DNA from: Pseudorhizobium pelagicum | GTDB lineage: Bacteria > Pseudomonadota > Alphaproteobacteria > Rhizobiales > Rhizobiaceae | DNA length: 64,000 nt | NCBI GenBank assembly: GCA_000722615.1 | Contig: JOKI01000004.1 | Coordinates: 62,001-126,000, forward strand | Direction of reading: 5' to 3' | Part shown: in pieces, positions 9,716 through 19,227 of the stretch | Layout of the letters: each line of letters opens with the position of its first letter | Numbering within the stretch: position 1 is the stretch's first letter | Program-made: the position numbers and the translations under genes | Notes under the pieces: model-generated | What the model was told of the DNA's origin: nothing | The model's input: only the letters and a program-made list of their open reading frames with translations | Databases searched by the model: none

Positions 9716-10933
9716 ATGGAAGAGTTTCATAAAGTTAGGCGGCTGCCGCCATATGTGTTCGAACAGGTCAATCGTCTGAAGGCCAGCGCGCGAGCGGCGG
9801 GCGCCGACATCATCGATCTCGGCATGGGCAATCCGGACCTTCCCACACCAAAGGCGATCGTCGACAAGCTTTGTGAAGTGGTCCAGGATCCGCGCACGCA
9901 CCGCTATTCCTCTTCCAAGGGCATTCCGGGCCTCCGCCGTGCGCAGGCCGGCTATTACGCGCGACGCTTCGGCGTCAAGCTCAACCCGGACACTCAGGTC
10001 GTCGCGACGCTGGGCTCGAAAGAGGGCTTTGCCAACATGGCGCAGGCCATCACGGCGCCGGGCGACGTGATTCTCTGCCCCAATCCCACCTATCCGATCC
10101 ATGCCTTCGGATTCCTGATGGCGGGCGGCGTGATTCGGTCGATGTCGGTGGAGCCGGACGACAGCTTCTTCGGGCCGCTGGAGCGGGCGGTGAAGCATTC
10201 GATCCCGAAGCCCCTGGCACTGATCATCAACTACCCCTCCAATCCGACGGCCCACGTGGCGTCGCTGGATTTCTACAAGGACGTGATCGAGTTCGCCCGC
10301 AAGCATGAGCTCATCGTTCTCTCGGATCTGGCCTACTCGGAGATCTACTTCGATGGCGAACCGCCACCGTCGGTCCTCCAGGTTCCGGGCGCGATGGACG
10401 TTGCCGTGGAATTCACCTCGATGTCGAAGACATTCTCGATGCCGGGCTGGCGCATGGGCTTTGCGGTCGGCAACGAGCGGCTGATTTCGGCGCTGACCCG
10501 CGTCAAATCCTACCTGGACTACGGCGCCTTCACGCCGATCCAGGTGGCGGCGACCCATGCCTTGAACGGCGACGGTTCCGATATCGCGGAAGTGCGGGCG
10601 GTCTACAAGCGCCGCCGCGACGTGATGGTCGACACCTTCGGCAAGGCGGGCTTCGAAGTGCCGCCGCCGGCAGCGACCATGTTCGCATGGGCTAAGATCC
10701 CGGAAAAATTCCGGCACCTGGGCTCTCTGGAATTCTCCAAGCTCCTGGTGGAAAAGGCGGATGTGGCCGTGGCGCCGGGCGTGGGCTTCGGCGAGATGGG
10801 CGACGATTACGTTCGACTGGCCCTGGTGGAGAACGAGCACCGCATCCGGCAGGCGGCCCGCAACATCAAGAAGTTCCTCTCCACGGCGGACGAGACGATG
10901 CACAATGTGATTTCGTTGAACACCCGCCGCTAG
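9716..10933 (+). CDS. class I/II PLP aminotransferase, alanine/LL-diaminopimelate type
   Basis: 405-residue fold-type I aminotransferase. The PLP lysine is in SMSKTFSMPGWRMG, the Asp partner is in VLSDLAYSEIYFDG, and NYPSNPTAHVA supplies the conserved Asn. It is close to AlaC-type (glutamate-pyruvate) transaminases, which databases often label LL-diaminopimelate aminotransferase. The frame opens 96 bases earlier, but MEEFHKVRRLPPYVFEQ matches the family start. It is followed after 49 bases by hom, so it may feed aspartate-family or alanine metabolism. Confidence 0.88.
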   Translation: MEEFHKVRRLPPYVFEQVNRLKASARAAGADIIDLGMGNPDLPTPKAIVDKLCEVVQDPRTHRYSSSKGIPGLRRAQAGYYARRFGVKLNPDTQVVATLGSKEGFANMAQAITAPGDVILCPNPTYPIHAFGFLMAGGVIRSMSVEPDDSFFGPLERAVKHSIPKPLALIINYPSNPTAHVASLDFYKDVIEFARKHELIVLSDLAYSEIYFDGEPPPSVLQVPGAMDVAVEFTSMSKTFSMPGWRMGFAVGNERLISALTRVKSYLDYGAFTPIQVAATHALNGDGSDIAEVRAVYKRRRDVMVDTFGKAGFEVPPPAATMFAWAKIPEKFRHLGSLEFSKLLVEKADVAVAPGVGFGEMGDDYVRLALVENEHRIRQAARNIKKFLSTADETMHNVISLNTRR

Positions 10934-10982
10934 TCTCAGGCGGCCCGGCGAGGGCCGCCACCCCAAAAATCGCAGGAAGAGT

Positions 10983-12314
10983 ATGATGGCAGATGCCCTT
11001 AAAGTTGGCATTGCGGGTCTTGGAACCGTCGGTGCGTCGCTGGTCAGGATCATTGGTGCGCGGGCGAAGGAACTTTCGATCACCTGCGGGCGTGCCATAG
11101 AGATCACCGCCGTCAGCGCAAGGGATCGCTCCCGCGACCGCGGCGTCGACCTGTCGGGCATCACCTGGTTCGATACGCCCGACGCCATGGCGCAAGAGGC
11201 CGACATCGATGTCTTCGTCGAGCTGATCGGCGGGGCCGAGGGTGCAGCCGACACGTCTGTGCGGGCGGCGCTGCGGCGCGGCCTGCATGTGGTCACCGCA
11301 AACAAGGCGCTTCTGGCGCGACACGGCATGGAATTTGCCGCGCTTGCGGAAGACAAAGGCGTCCTGCTGAACTTCGAAGCTGCTGTCGCCGGCGGCATTC
11401 CGGTGATCAAGGCGCTGCGGGAATCGCTGACCGGCAACAAGGTCTCGCGCGTCTACGGGATCATGAACGGCACCTGCAATTACATCCTGACCCGTATGGA
11501 GAAGGAGGGGCTGACCTTCGAGGACTGCCTCAAGGAGGCACAGCGGCTCGGTTACGCCGAAGCAGACCCTGCCTTCGACATCGAGGGCAATGACACGGCC
11601 CACAAGCTTGCCATCCTGACGACGCTTGCCTTCGGCACGCAGATCGCCGCGGATCAAATCTACCTCGAAGGCATCAGCAACATCTCCATCGAGGACATCG
11701 GAGCGGCGGCTGACCTCGGCTACCGCATCAAGCTGCTGGGCGTTGCGCAGAGAACGGAATCGGGGATAGAGCAGCGGGTTCACCCGACGATGGTGCCTCG
11801 CGATTCCGTCATCGCTCAGGTCGATGGCGTAACCAATGCCGTGGCGATCGAATCGGACATTCTCGGCGAACTGCTGATGGTCGGCCCTGGCGCCGGCGGC
11901 GACGCCACGGCCTCTGCGGTGCTCGGCGACATCGCCGACATCGCCAAGAGCCGCCCCGGCGAGCAGCGGGTGCCGGTCCTCGGGACGCCGGCCAAGGCTC
12001 TGGCGCCCTATGTGCGGGCCCGTATGCGCAGCCATGAAGGCGGCTACTTCATCCGCCTGACCGTCGCCGATCGCACCGGTGTCTTCGCCAGCGTCGCGAG
12101 CCGGATGGCGGAGAACAACATCTCGCTTGAGTCGATCGTGCAGCGGGCGGCTTCGCAGACGGTTGCCGAGGCGCGGGACTCCAAGACCATCATCCTCGTC
12201 ACCCATGCGACGACGGAGGAATCGGTTCGCAACGCCGTCGCGGCGATCAAAGCGGAGAGCTATCTGGTGGGTGAACCACAGGTCATCCGCATCGAGCGAC
12301 CGAAGGCGTTCTGA
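10983..12314 (+). CDS. hom: homoserine dehydrogenase
   Basis: NAD(P)-dependent reduction of aspartate semialdehyde to homoserine (threonine and methionine biosynthesis). The 443-residue product has a Rossmann motif GIAGLGTVGASL at the start, the catalytic-domain block GIMNGTCNYILTRM, the Lys/Glu/Asp block EADPAFDIEGNDTAHKL, and a C-terminal ACT domain (ADRTGVFASVASRMAENNISLESI) for feedback control. An AGGAAGAG ribosome site precedes the start; there is a second ATG at 10986. Confidence 0.96.
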   Translation: MMADALKVGIAGLGTVGASLVRIIGARAKELSITCGRAIEITAVSARDRSRDRGVDLSGITWFDTPDAMAQEADIDVFVELIGGAEGAADTSVRAALRRGLHVVTANKALLARHGMEFAALAEDKGVLLNFEAAVAGGIPVIKALRESLTGNKVSRVYGIMNGTCNYILTRMEKEGLTFEDCLKEAQRLGYAEADPAFDIEGNDTAHKLAILTTLAFGTQIAADQIYLEGISNISIEDIGAAADLGYRIKLLGVAQRTESGIEQRVHPTMVPRDSVIAQVDGVTNAVAIESDILGELLMVGPGAGGDATASAVLGDIADIAKSRPGEQRVPVLGTPAKALAPYVRARMRSHEGGYFIRLTVADRTGVFASVASRMAENNISLESIVQRAASQTVAEARDSKTIILVTHATTEESVRNAVAAIKAESYLVGEPQVIRIERPKAF

Positions 12315-12439
12315 GCGCGGCCGACTGCCCGCCCACACGCGCCGTTCAAAACGACGAGATCAATCCGAAGGCCACTGGCCAGCCGGGAGGTTTCCGGTTA
12401 CATTGCATTGTCACACCACTGTCGCAGGGAGGCGTCAGC

Positions 12440-12643
12440 GTGATTTGCCAAAGATCACAAAGTAGATCCTTTCGGGTCGCTTATCGGGGCTCGTCGTCCG
12501 TTTCTTCGGAACGACGGGCGATATTGCCCGCCAACGATCAGGATAACCACGAGGATCGGGACGAGCGGAGCAACTGGGCAGCCGTCCTGGTGCTGAGCGT
12601 TCCCGTGTTTGCCGTCGGCTGCGTGCTGCTGGCATTCCTCTGA
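12440..12643 (+). CDS. possible small membrane protein (weak)
   Basis: A 67-codon GTG-started frame whose last 21 residues form a clean transmembrane segment (AAVLVLSVPVFAVGCVLLAF), preceded by a charged Asp/Glu/Arg stretch. It lies in the gap between hom and recJ, where many rhizobia carry glpX. The hydrophobic end looks genuine, but the N-terminal half is Ser/Arg-rich and the true start may be later. No family is recognised. Confidence 0.3.
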   Translation: MICQRSQSRSFRVAYRGSSSVSSERRAILPANDQDNHEDRDERSNWAAVLVLSVPVFAVGCVLLAFL

Positions 12644-12749
12644 AGACCGAGCGCAGGGGAACGCAGCTCGTCGTGGGGTAGGTTGCGCCGCCGCCTGTCT
12701 GGCTGCGAAAAAGATACCGTTTCAACCGTCGATGGTCTAATAAGGCTCC

Positions 12750-14585
12750 ATGACGGCAAGGCACCTTCCCACCATTGTAATTGCTGATGGCCAGGTCGAT
12801 CCCGTGCCGCGGGCGTTCCTGAATGTCGAGCGTTCCGTGTCGGCTCAACGTTGGATCTCGCGCCTCGATCAGGCGGCGCAGAACCGCGCCTTGGCCATCG
12901 CGCAGGTCCACGGCGTTCCGGATCTCGTGGCTCGCGTGCTGGCGGGTAGGGGCGTCGAACTGGACAATGCCCTGGCGTTCATGGATCCGACCATCCGCTC
13001 GCTCATGCCCGAGCCGTTCACGCTGACGGATTGCGAAAAGGCGGCCGAACGTCTGTCGGCGGCCGTGCAGCGGCGGGAAAAGGTGGCGATCTTCGGGGAC
13101 TATGACGTTGACGGAGCCGCATCGTCGGCGCTGCTCTACCGGTTCCTCGCGCATTTCGGCCTAGAGCCGGAAATCTACATTCCCGACCGCGTCTTCGAGG
13201 GCTACGGCCCCAATCCGGCGGCCATCCGCCAGCTGATCGCCAATGGCGCCAGCCTGATCGTCACCGTCGACTGCGGTTCGACCAGCCACGACGCACTGGC
13301 TGCGGCGCGCGACGCGGGATGTGAGGTGGTCGTCATCGATCACCACCAGCTTGGTCAAGCGCTTCCGCCGTGCCTGGCGCTCGTCAATCCGAATCGCGAG
13401 GACGATCTGTCGGGGCAGGGGCATCTCTGTGCTGCCGGCGTCGTCTTCATGGTCCTGGTGGCCACGGCGAGGATGCTGCGCGAGCGGGGCGACGCGCGCG
13501 CCAAGTCGGTCGATCTGCTGCAGTGGCTGGATCTCGTGGCGCTCGCCACGGTGTGTGACGTGGTCCCGCTGAAGGGGCTCAACCGCGCCTTCGTGGTGAA
13601 GGGGCTGATTGCGGCCCGCCACATGAACAATGCCGGTCTCGCCGCCCTCTTCCGGAAGGCCGGCCTCGGCGGACCGGTAACGCCCTATCATTTCGGATTT
13701 CTGGTCGGGCCGCGCATCAACGCCGGCGGCCGCATCAGCGACGCGGCACTGGGCAGCCGACTCCTGACGCTCGACGACCCCGCCCAGGCCGAGGAGATCG
13801 CTGCGCGCCTGGACGACCTCAACCGGGAACGCCAGGCCATGGAACAGGCCATGCTCGCCGAGGCGGAGGCCGAGGTCATGGCGGAATACGGGGATGGCGA
13901 GGGCGCGAGCGTGCTGGTGACGGCCCGTGACAACTGGCATCCGGGAATCGTCGGGCTGCTGGCGGCGCGACTCAAAGAGAAGTTCAAGCGTCCCGCCTTC
14001 GCGATCGCCTTCGATCCTTCCGGCAAGGGGACAGGCTCGGGCCGGTCGATCAACGGCTTCGACATGGGCAAGATGGTGCGCGCTGCCGTCGATCAGGGGC
14101 TGCTCGTCAAGGGCGGCGGACACGCCATGGCGGCCGGACTGACGGTCGAGAAGGCCAACCTCGGGCGCCTGCGGGCCCTGTTCGACGAGATCGCCGGAGA
14201 GATCGTCCCGAAGCTCGTCGGCAACCATGTGCTGAAGATCGACGGCGCGCTTTCGGCATCCGGTGCGACGCTGGCCCTGTTCGATCAGCTGGAGCAGGCC
14301 GGCCCCTATGGTTCCGGTCATGCGCAGCCAATCTTCGCCATTCCGGCGCATCGGATCAAGGATGCGCGCCTGGTCGGGACGGCGCATGTGAAGGCCGTGC
14401 TGCAGGCCGCGGACGGAACAACGCTCGACGCCATAGCCTTCCGCGCGGCCGAGACGCCGCTGGGCAATCTGCTGCTCAATTCGCGCGGCGTCCAGCTGCA
14501 TGTGGCCGGCTGTCTGACCGGCGACCAATGGCAGGGCAATCGACGCATCCAGCTGCGCATCCTCGATGCGGCGCCGGCGCCATAA
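12750..14585 (+). CDS. recJ: single-stranded-DNA-specific exonuclease RecJ
   Basis: 5'-3' ssDNA exonuclease of the DHH superfamily, acting in recombination and mismatch repair. The 611-residue protein shows the DHH motifs FGDYDVDGAASSAL, TVDCGSTSHDAL and VIDHHQ in order, then the DHHA1 block VKGGGHAMAAGLTVEK and a C-terminal OB-like domain. Homologues usually begin nearer PRAFLNVERSV, so a GTG at 12804 is an alternative start to the ATG at 12750. It is the end of the rightward aminotransferase-hom-recJ run. Confidence 0.95.
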   Translation: MTARHLPTIVIADGQVDPVPRAFLNVERSVSAQRWISRLDQAAQNRALAIAQVHGVPDLVARVLAGRGVELDNALAFMDPTIRSLMPEPFTLTDCEKAAERLSAAVQRREKVAIFGDYDVDGAASSALLYRFLAHFGLEPEIYIPDRVFEGYGPNPAAIRQLIANGASLIVTVDCGSTSHDALAAARDAGCEVVVIDHHQLGQALPPCLALVNPNREDDLSGQGHLCAAGVVFMVLVATARMLRERGDARAKSVDLLQWLDLVALATVCDVVPLKGLNRAFVVKGLIAARHMNNAGLAALFRKAGLGGPVTPYHFGFLVGPRINAGGRISDAALGSRLLTLDDPAQAEEIAARLDDLNRERQAMEQAMLAEAEAEVMAEYGDGEGASVLVTARDNWHPGIVGLLAARLKEKFKRPAFAIAFDPSGKGTGSGRSINGFDMGKMVRAAVDQGLLVKGGGHAMAAGLTVEKANLGRLRALFDEIAGEIVPKLVGNHVLKIDGALSASGATLALFDQLEQAGPYGSGHAQPIFAIPAHRIKDARLVGTAHVKAVLQAADGTTLDAIAFRAAETPLGNLLLNSRGVQLHVAGCLTGDQWQGNRRIQLRILDAAPAP

Positions 14586-14608
14586 GTTCTTCAAATTACG
14601 AGGGGAAG

Positions 14609-14683
14609 TGGCACGCCCTAGGGGAGTCGAACCCCTCTTTCCAGAATGAAAATCTGGCGTCCTAACCGATAGACGAAGGGCGC
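14609..14683 (-). tRNA. tRNA-Glu (anticodon TTC), copy 1
   Basis: On the minus strand the 75 bases fold as a cloverleaf: acceptor GCGCCCT/AGGGCGT, anticodon stem CCAGA/TCTGG with loop TTTTCAT (anticodon TTC), T arm GAGGGGTTCGACTCCCC, and an encoded CCA. Confidence 0.95.
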
Positions 14684-14847
14684 GTGCGTTGTGGCGCCCT
14701 TATAGTCAGGAGCCGGATTCCCCGCAAGCGGGAAATTGAAGATTTTAGACCGAAAACAACAAAAAAACCGAAGCCGAGACGGAAGCGTGACGAGGCCACG
14801 CCTGATTCCGCAAATGGAATGATTTCAGTGATTTACGTGAGGGTAGA

Positions 14848-14922
14848 TGGCACGCCCTAGGGGAGTCGAACCCCTCTTTCCAGAATGAAAATCTGGCGTC
14901 CTAACCGATAGACGAAGGGCGC
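14848..14922 (-). tRNA. tRNA-Glu (anticodon TTC), copy 2
   Basis: Identical over all 75 bases to the copy at 14609-14683, including the encoded CCA. The 164 bases between the copies contain no gene that I can see. The two are in the same orientation and probably cotranscribed. Confidence 0.95.
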
Positions 14923-15040
14923 GTGCGGTGAGCGCTCTTATAGAGGGGTGATTTCCAACCCGCAAGCGTGAATGTGGCAATTTCTGCAAAAAAATGACAG
15001 CATCATCTCGGTGTGGATAATCGAGATTAACGAATAGGAA

Positions 15041-15556
15041 TCAGCAGCTTAATGGCGTTCCGTCGGCAGCCGTCCCGCAGCCGGCACCGTCATAGACGGC
15101 TGCGGCGGGCGGAGCGCTGAAGACGCTGCCGGCGGTAGCGTTGACGCGACCGGGCGCAGCATGGGCGGGAACTGCTCCGGACGTCGTCGCATCGCCCATC
15201 ACCGGGGCCGGCGCGGAGAAGATGCTGACGCTGCCGGCACGGATGCCCGTCGGCTGAGACACCGCGCCTGCCAGATCAGGAGCTTCCTGCGCCGGCACGC
15301 CATAGGCGTCAGGCGTCGAGGCGTCCTCTGCGACCGAGGCCGAGGAGACGAGGGCGGGGTCGACATAACGGTTGGAGGCAGTGGTGCCACCTTTGGCAAG
15401 GAGGTCTTTCGCGGAGGGTTCGGGCTCCGCGGCGTCCGCTGCCACCGTGTCGCCGTCGGACTTGCCGCTGGTGGCGCAGCCGGAAAGGCTGACGATCGCC
15501 AAACTCAAGGCAAGGAGCGCACCGAAGCGCCGCTTATTCTGCCATCTGTTCGGCAT
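15041..15556 (-). CDS. hypothetical lipoprotein, Ala/Pro/Ser rich
   Basis: About 171 residues with a basic N-terminus, a hydrophobic core and a lipobox (AIVSLSGC), so an exported lipid-anchored protein. The mature part is low complexity, with repeated SAPAP/SAPPA segments around VFSAP and IFSAP, and ends with Cys residues (GCGTAADGTPLSC). I chose the Met at 15556 because GGAAG lies just upstream; the frame also opens at a TTG at 15595. No function is recognised; rhizobial genomes contain many such lipoproteins. Confidence 0.6.
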   Translation of the reverse strand: MPNRWQNKRRFGALLALSLAIVSLSGCATSGKSDGDTVAADAAEPEPSAKDLLAKGGTTASNRYVDPALVSSASVAEDASTPDAYGVPAQEAPDLAGAVSQPTGIRAGSVSIFSAPAPVMGDATTSGAVPAHAAPGRVNATAGSVFSAPPAAAVYDGAGCGTAADGTPLSC

Positions 15557-15642
15557 TCTTCTTCCCATCCGGCTCGCTTGCGAATCGCCGGACAAGGGTG
15601 CCCCGACCGGCCTGCGAGAGCAAGCCGGTCGGTCGACAGGGT

Positions 15643-16083
15643 TTACCAGCTGCCGGTATTTTCCATCGACGACCAGGGTTCCGTCGGTGCAAGGGCCGCC
15701 CCCTTCTGCAGGATCTCGATGGAGATGCCATCCGGCGACCGGACGAAGGCCATGTTGCCGTCGCGCGGCGGGCGGTTGATGGTGACGCCATTGTCCATCA
15801 GCTTGCGGCAGAAGGCGTAGATGTCGTCGACCTCGTAGGCGAGGTGCCCGAAGTTGCGGCCACCGGTATAGTCTTCCGGGTCCCAGTTGTAGGTCAGTTC
15901 AACGCATGGGGCCTTCAGTGACTTTGCCGCCTCGGCGTCTTCCGGCGCAGCCAGGAAGATGAGCGTGAACCGCCCCTTGTCGTTTTCGATCCTGCGGACT
16001 TCCTGCAGTCCCATCAGATCGGTGTAGAATCGCATCGAGGCGTCGAGGTCCTTCACGCGGACCATGGTGTGTAGATAGCGCAT
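15643..16083 (-). CDS. gloA: VOC-family protein, lactoylglutathione lyase (glyoxalase I) type
   Basis: Converts the glutathione-methylglyoxal hemithioacetal to S-lactoylglutathione. The 146-residue product has the two beta-alpha-beta-beta-beta modules with metal ligands in the expected places: His in RYLHTMVRVKD, Glu in CVELTYNW, His in FGHLAYEVDD and Glu in ISIEILQKG. The size fits bacterial glyoxalase I. The frame extends 13 codons upstream, but MRYLHTMVRV at 16083 is the usual start. Confidence 0.85.
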   Translation of the reverse strand: MRYLHTMVRVKDLDASMRFYTDLMGLQEVRRIENDKGRFTLIFLAAPEDAEAAKSLKAPCVELTYNWDPEDYTGGRNFGHLAYEVDDIYAFCRKLMDNGVTINRPPRDGNMAFVRSPDGISIEILQKGAALAPTEPWSSMENTGSW

Positions 16084-16269
16084 CAGTGGAGATCTCCTGT
16101 TCCGGCTCGTATATGTGTTCAAGCACCAGCCACGGGCAAGGCATGGAACATAGAAATGGTCCGGATAAATCCAGAGCGGGGGCTTGCGCTGGACGGTTAG
16201 CAGGATGTTAATCTACTCTTCAGAATCAGTTAACCGACTCAGTAGCGCGTAATCAAGGGGCCGACAGAC

Positions 16270-16848
16270 ATGGCTGACAGACTGTCATCGAAAGGTGTTG
16301 ACGAGATCGAGGATCTCGCTGGCGAGCCTGTCGATCTGATTGAGATTACCGGTGTCGTAAAATGGTTCGACGTGGCCAAGGGGTTCGGCTTCATCATTCC
16401 CGACAACGGCATGCAGGACGTGCTGCTGCACGTCACCTGCCTGAGGCGTGACGGATACCAGACCATCCTGGAGGGCACGCGCATCGTCGCGCTTATCCAG
16501 CGGCGGGAGCGGGGCTATCAGGCGTTCCGGATCCTGTCGATGGATCAGTCGACAGCCGTTCATCCCTCGCAGATGCCGCCGATCCGGACCCATGTCCAGG
16601 TGACGCCGACCAGCGGCCTGGAGCGGGTATTGGTCAAGTGGTTCAACCGCACGAAGGGCTTCGGCTTCCTGACGCGCGGCGAGGGAACGGAAGACATCTT
16701 CATCCACATGGAAACGCTGCGCCGCTTCGGCCTGACCGAGCTGAGACCGGGTCAGGTGGTGCTGGTGCGTTTCGGCCCGGGGGACAAGGGGCTGATGGCG
16801 GCGGAGATTCACCCCGACAACCCGAATCCGGTCAGCCGGGCTCACTGA
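16270..16848 (+). CDS. double cold-shock-domain protein
   Basis: 192 residues with two cold-shock domains. CSD1 at about residues 27-90 has KGFGFI (RNP1) and VLLHV (RNP2-like); CSD2 at about residues 118-185 has KGFGFL and IFIHM. Such proteins bind single-stranded RNA or DNA and act as RNA chaperones. A long AT-richer leader (16140-16269) precedes it, as is usual for cold-shock genes. It is translationally coupled to the next gene by a TGATG overlap. Confidence 0.9.
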   Translation: MADRLSSKGVDEIEDLAGEPVDLIEITGVVKWFDVAKGFGFIIPDNGMQDVLLHVTCLRRDGYQTILEGTRIVALIQRRERGYQAFRILSMDQSTAVHPSQMPPIRTHVQVTPTSGLERVLVKWFNRTKGFGFLTRGEGTEDIFIHMETLRRFGLTELRPGQVVLVRFGPGDKGLMAAEIHPDNPNPVSRAH

Positions 16849-17327
16849 TGATGAGAACAGCCATGTCCTTCTTCCGAAAAGGCGCCCTTGCGGCGCTTTT
16901 TGTGCTTCTGGCGAGTGTCGCCTCGGCGCAGTTGCAGTTCGACCGGGAGGAGCTGGTCATCGAGACCCAGGACGGCAAGCGGCATGCCTTCGATGTCGAG
17001 CTGGCGCTGACGCCGGAGCAGCGGTCGCAGGGCCTGATGCATCGCGAGAGCATGCCGCCCGACCACGGCATGCTGTTTGATTTCGACGACACGCGCCCCG
17101 TCTCCATGTGGATGCAGAACACGCCGTTGCCGCTCGACATGCTGTTCATCCAGAAGGACGGAACGATCTCGCATATTCACGAGATGGCAGTGCCTTTCTC
17201 GCAAGCCATCATCGATTCCCGCGGTCCTGTGAGCTACGTGCTGGAGCTGAACGGCGGGCGCGCCGACGCTCTGGGCATCACCTCGGGCGACCGGGTCATC
17301 AGCCCGCGCATCGAGGCAGGACGGTAA
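16848..17327 (+). CDS. DUF192 domain exported protein
   Basis: 159 residues with a Sec signal peptide (FFRKGALAALFVLLASVASAQ) followed by a DUF192 domain: QRSQGLMHRESMPPDHGMLFDF and MWMQNTPLPLDMLFI are the family blocks. The function of the family is unknown. Its start overlaps the stop of the cold-shock gene (TGATG), a pairing common in alphaproteobacteria. A later Met at 16863 would give a shorter signal peptide. Confidence 0.85.
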   Translation: MMRTAMSFFRKGALAALFVLLASVASAQLQFDREELVIETQDGKRHAFDVELALTPEQRSQGLMHRESMPPDHGMLFDFDDTRPVSMWMQNTPLPLDMLFIQKDGTISHIHEMAVPFSQAIIDSRGPVSYVLELNGGRADALGITSGDRVISPRIEAGR

Positions 17328-17409
17328 CGGCGGAACCTTTCGTCCTGCGGTTCGATTTTGCTGTTGCAGGCCAGGGGGTAAGCGTGTATCTCGCTGGTCA
17401 ACGTGAATA

Positions 17410-17486
<77 letters not shown>

Positions 17487-17544
17487 CGTCTAACCCCTGA
17501 AAACGCTGAAGATGCTGCTTTTCAAGGACTTTTGGCCAACTTTC

Positions 17545-17563
17545 TGTTACAATCGATGTAACA
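17545..17563. promoter_or_regulatory. palindromic operator before the integrase gene
   Basis: TGTTACA (17545-17551) and TGTAACA (17557-17563) form a perfect inverted repeat around ATCGA, ending a few bases before the integrase start. Its GTTAC core recurs before the gene at 31890, which suggests one regulator for both. Confidence 0.5.
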
Positions 17564-17578
17564 AAACGGATGTTGGAC

Positions 17579-19156
17579 ATGCCATCTAATCCCCGCTACC
17601 TACTCAATCGCGATGGCCGATATTTCGCCCGCATCGTGATCCCGAAAGAACTTCGGCCCTTCCTCGAAAACAAGCATGAGCTTCGCGAACCGCTAGGAGC
17701 GGATCGCAGAACCGCGCTTGCAAGGCTTCATACTGCTGTTGCCGAACTTCAAGCCAAGATCGCTGTAGCCGAACGGCGGAAGCAGCTAGCGAAGGGTGAG
17801 GCAATCACGCCGGGCCGCTATCCCCTCCCGGTCGGTCAACTGGCCTTGCGCAACTACAATGATCGGATCGCATTCGACACCGAACTGCGGAACATGGACA
17901 ATCGCCACGCGATGGGCCTTGTTGACGACAGGCTTGTTGAACTCTTGCGACAGGGTATTGCGGGCGGGCTTGCTGACGATGGCCTTGAAGCGCTTGTAGG
18001 GCGGCAAATCGATCGCTTCCGTCGCCTCGGTAACACGACGGTCGTCAAGGGCACCATAGAATGGCGAACACTTGCACGGGCCTTGTGTGTGTCCGAACTT
18101 GAGGCTCTTGCCCGTGTCGCCGAACGTGATGAAGGCGATTTCACCGGGAAGCCTGAAGACCCCATGCTTGCCGAAGCCGCCGAAGCGGATGAGGTTGCCG
18201 AAGACGTTGCCACGTCTGACTTCAATTCGCTCACGTTCGAAATGGTGATTGCAGAGAAAGAGCGCCTGACCGGTATGGGACTAGGCGGCAAGGTGAAGTC
18301 AGCGACGACGCTGGAAAAGTATCGCGGCGTTGTGCATGACTTCGAACATCACCGCCGAAGCAAGCGCATGGCGACCGTGACCCTTGAGGAAGGGGAGGCG
18401 TGGCGGAACGCCATGCTTGACGCTGGCAAGCTCTCTCGGAAGACGATCAAGGATAAGCTGGCGACCATCCGGGCAATCCTTGGATGGGGTCAGGAGCAGT
18501 GCCGTGGGAAGCTCTTTCCCGCCACGCCGAAGGGGACGCCGTTCGATTATCTAGAACTTCCTGTCGGCGAAACGAAGGACAGCGCCGACCGCACCTATAC
18601 CCTTAAGGATGCGCGTCACCTGTTGGTGACATCCCGCACGGCGACCCGTTCAAGCTTCCGCTGGATACCTTGGATCGTAGCCCATACCGGCGCGCGCGTG
18701 AACGAGATAACCGTGCTGGAAAAGCGCGACGTGTTCGAGCTTGAAGGGCATTGGTTCATTCATATCCGCGTCGGCCATGGCCGGACAACGAAGACAGGCA
18801 AAGCCCGGAAGGTGCCAGTGCATCGGGCGTTGATCCGTGAAGGGTTTATTGAGTTCGTCAAAGCGCAGCCTGACGGAAAGCTGTTTCCGGGCGGCGCTAA
18901 CGAGGACCAGCGCCTTCGCGAGTGGATTCATGAGAAGGTCTTTCCGAACCGGACGGATATGCCGCCCCCGAACCACGGCTTCCGGCATCTGTTCGAGGAT
19001 GCCTTGTTCGCTGGAGTGAGCCAGAAGGCGGCGCTCTACATCACAGGCCGAGCCTCCGGATCTTCGGCAGATGACTACGGCGGGAGCGACTTACGGTTGA
19101 TCTCGATTGCGGAGCAGATGGACAAGGTGCGGGATATCGTTTTGCACCATGAATAG
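17579..19156 (+). CDS. int: tyrosine-type site-specific integrase (DUF6538 N-terminus)
   Basis: About 525 residues. The N-terminal module (PSNPRYLLNRDGRYFARIVIP) is the DUF6538 type seen in alphaproteobacterial integrases; a SAM-like core-binding domain spans about residues 220-310 and the catalytic domain about 335-510. Catalytic residues seen are Arg in HTGARVNEI, the His-x-x-Arg box in NHGFRHLFED and a Tyr in SSADDYGGSD. The second catalytic His position reads TGRAS instead of the common TGHS. The gene lies 90 bases from attL and reads into the element. Met 17579 was preferred over 17570 because relatives start with MPSNPRYL. Confidence 0.9.
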   Translation: MPSNPRYLLNRDGRYFARIVIPKELRPFLENKHELREPLGADRRTALARLHTAVAELQAKIAVAERRKQLAKGEAITPGRYPLPVGQLALRNYNDRIAFDTELRNMDNRHAMGLVDDRLVELLRQGIAGGLADDGLEALVGRQIDRFRRLGNTTVVKGTIEWRTLARALCVSELEALARVAERDEGDFTGKPEDPMLAEAAEADEVAEDVATSDFNSLTFEMVIAEKERLTGMGLGGKVKSATTLEKYRGVVHDFEHHRRSKRMATVTLEEGEAWRNAMLDAGKLSRKTIKDKLATIRAILGWGQEQCRGKLFPATPKGTPFDYLELPVGETKDSADRTYTLKDARHLLVTSRTATRSSFRWIPWIVAHTGARVNEITVLEKRDVFELEGHWFIHIRVGHGRTTKTGKARKVPVHRALIREGFIEFVKAQPDGKLFPGGANEDQRLREWIHEKVFPNRTDMPPPNHGFRHLFEDALFAGVSQKAALYITGRASGSSADDYGGSDLRLISIAEQMDKVRDIVLHHE

Positions 19157-19227
19157 GCAAAAAATCCTATATAATAGGAAAATTATCATAACTAGGGATT
19201 CACAAGCGAGTCCTGATATGAGATTCT

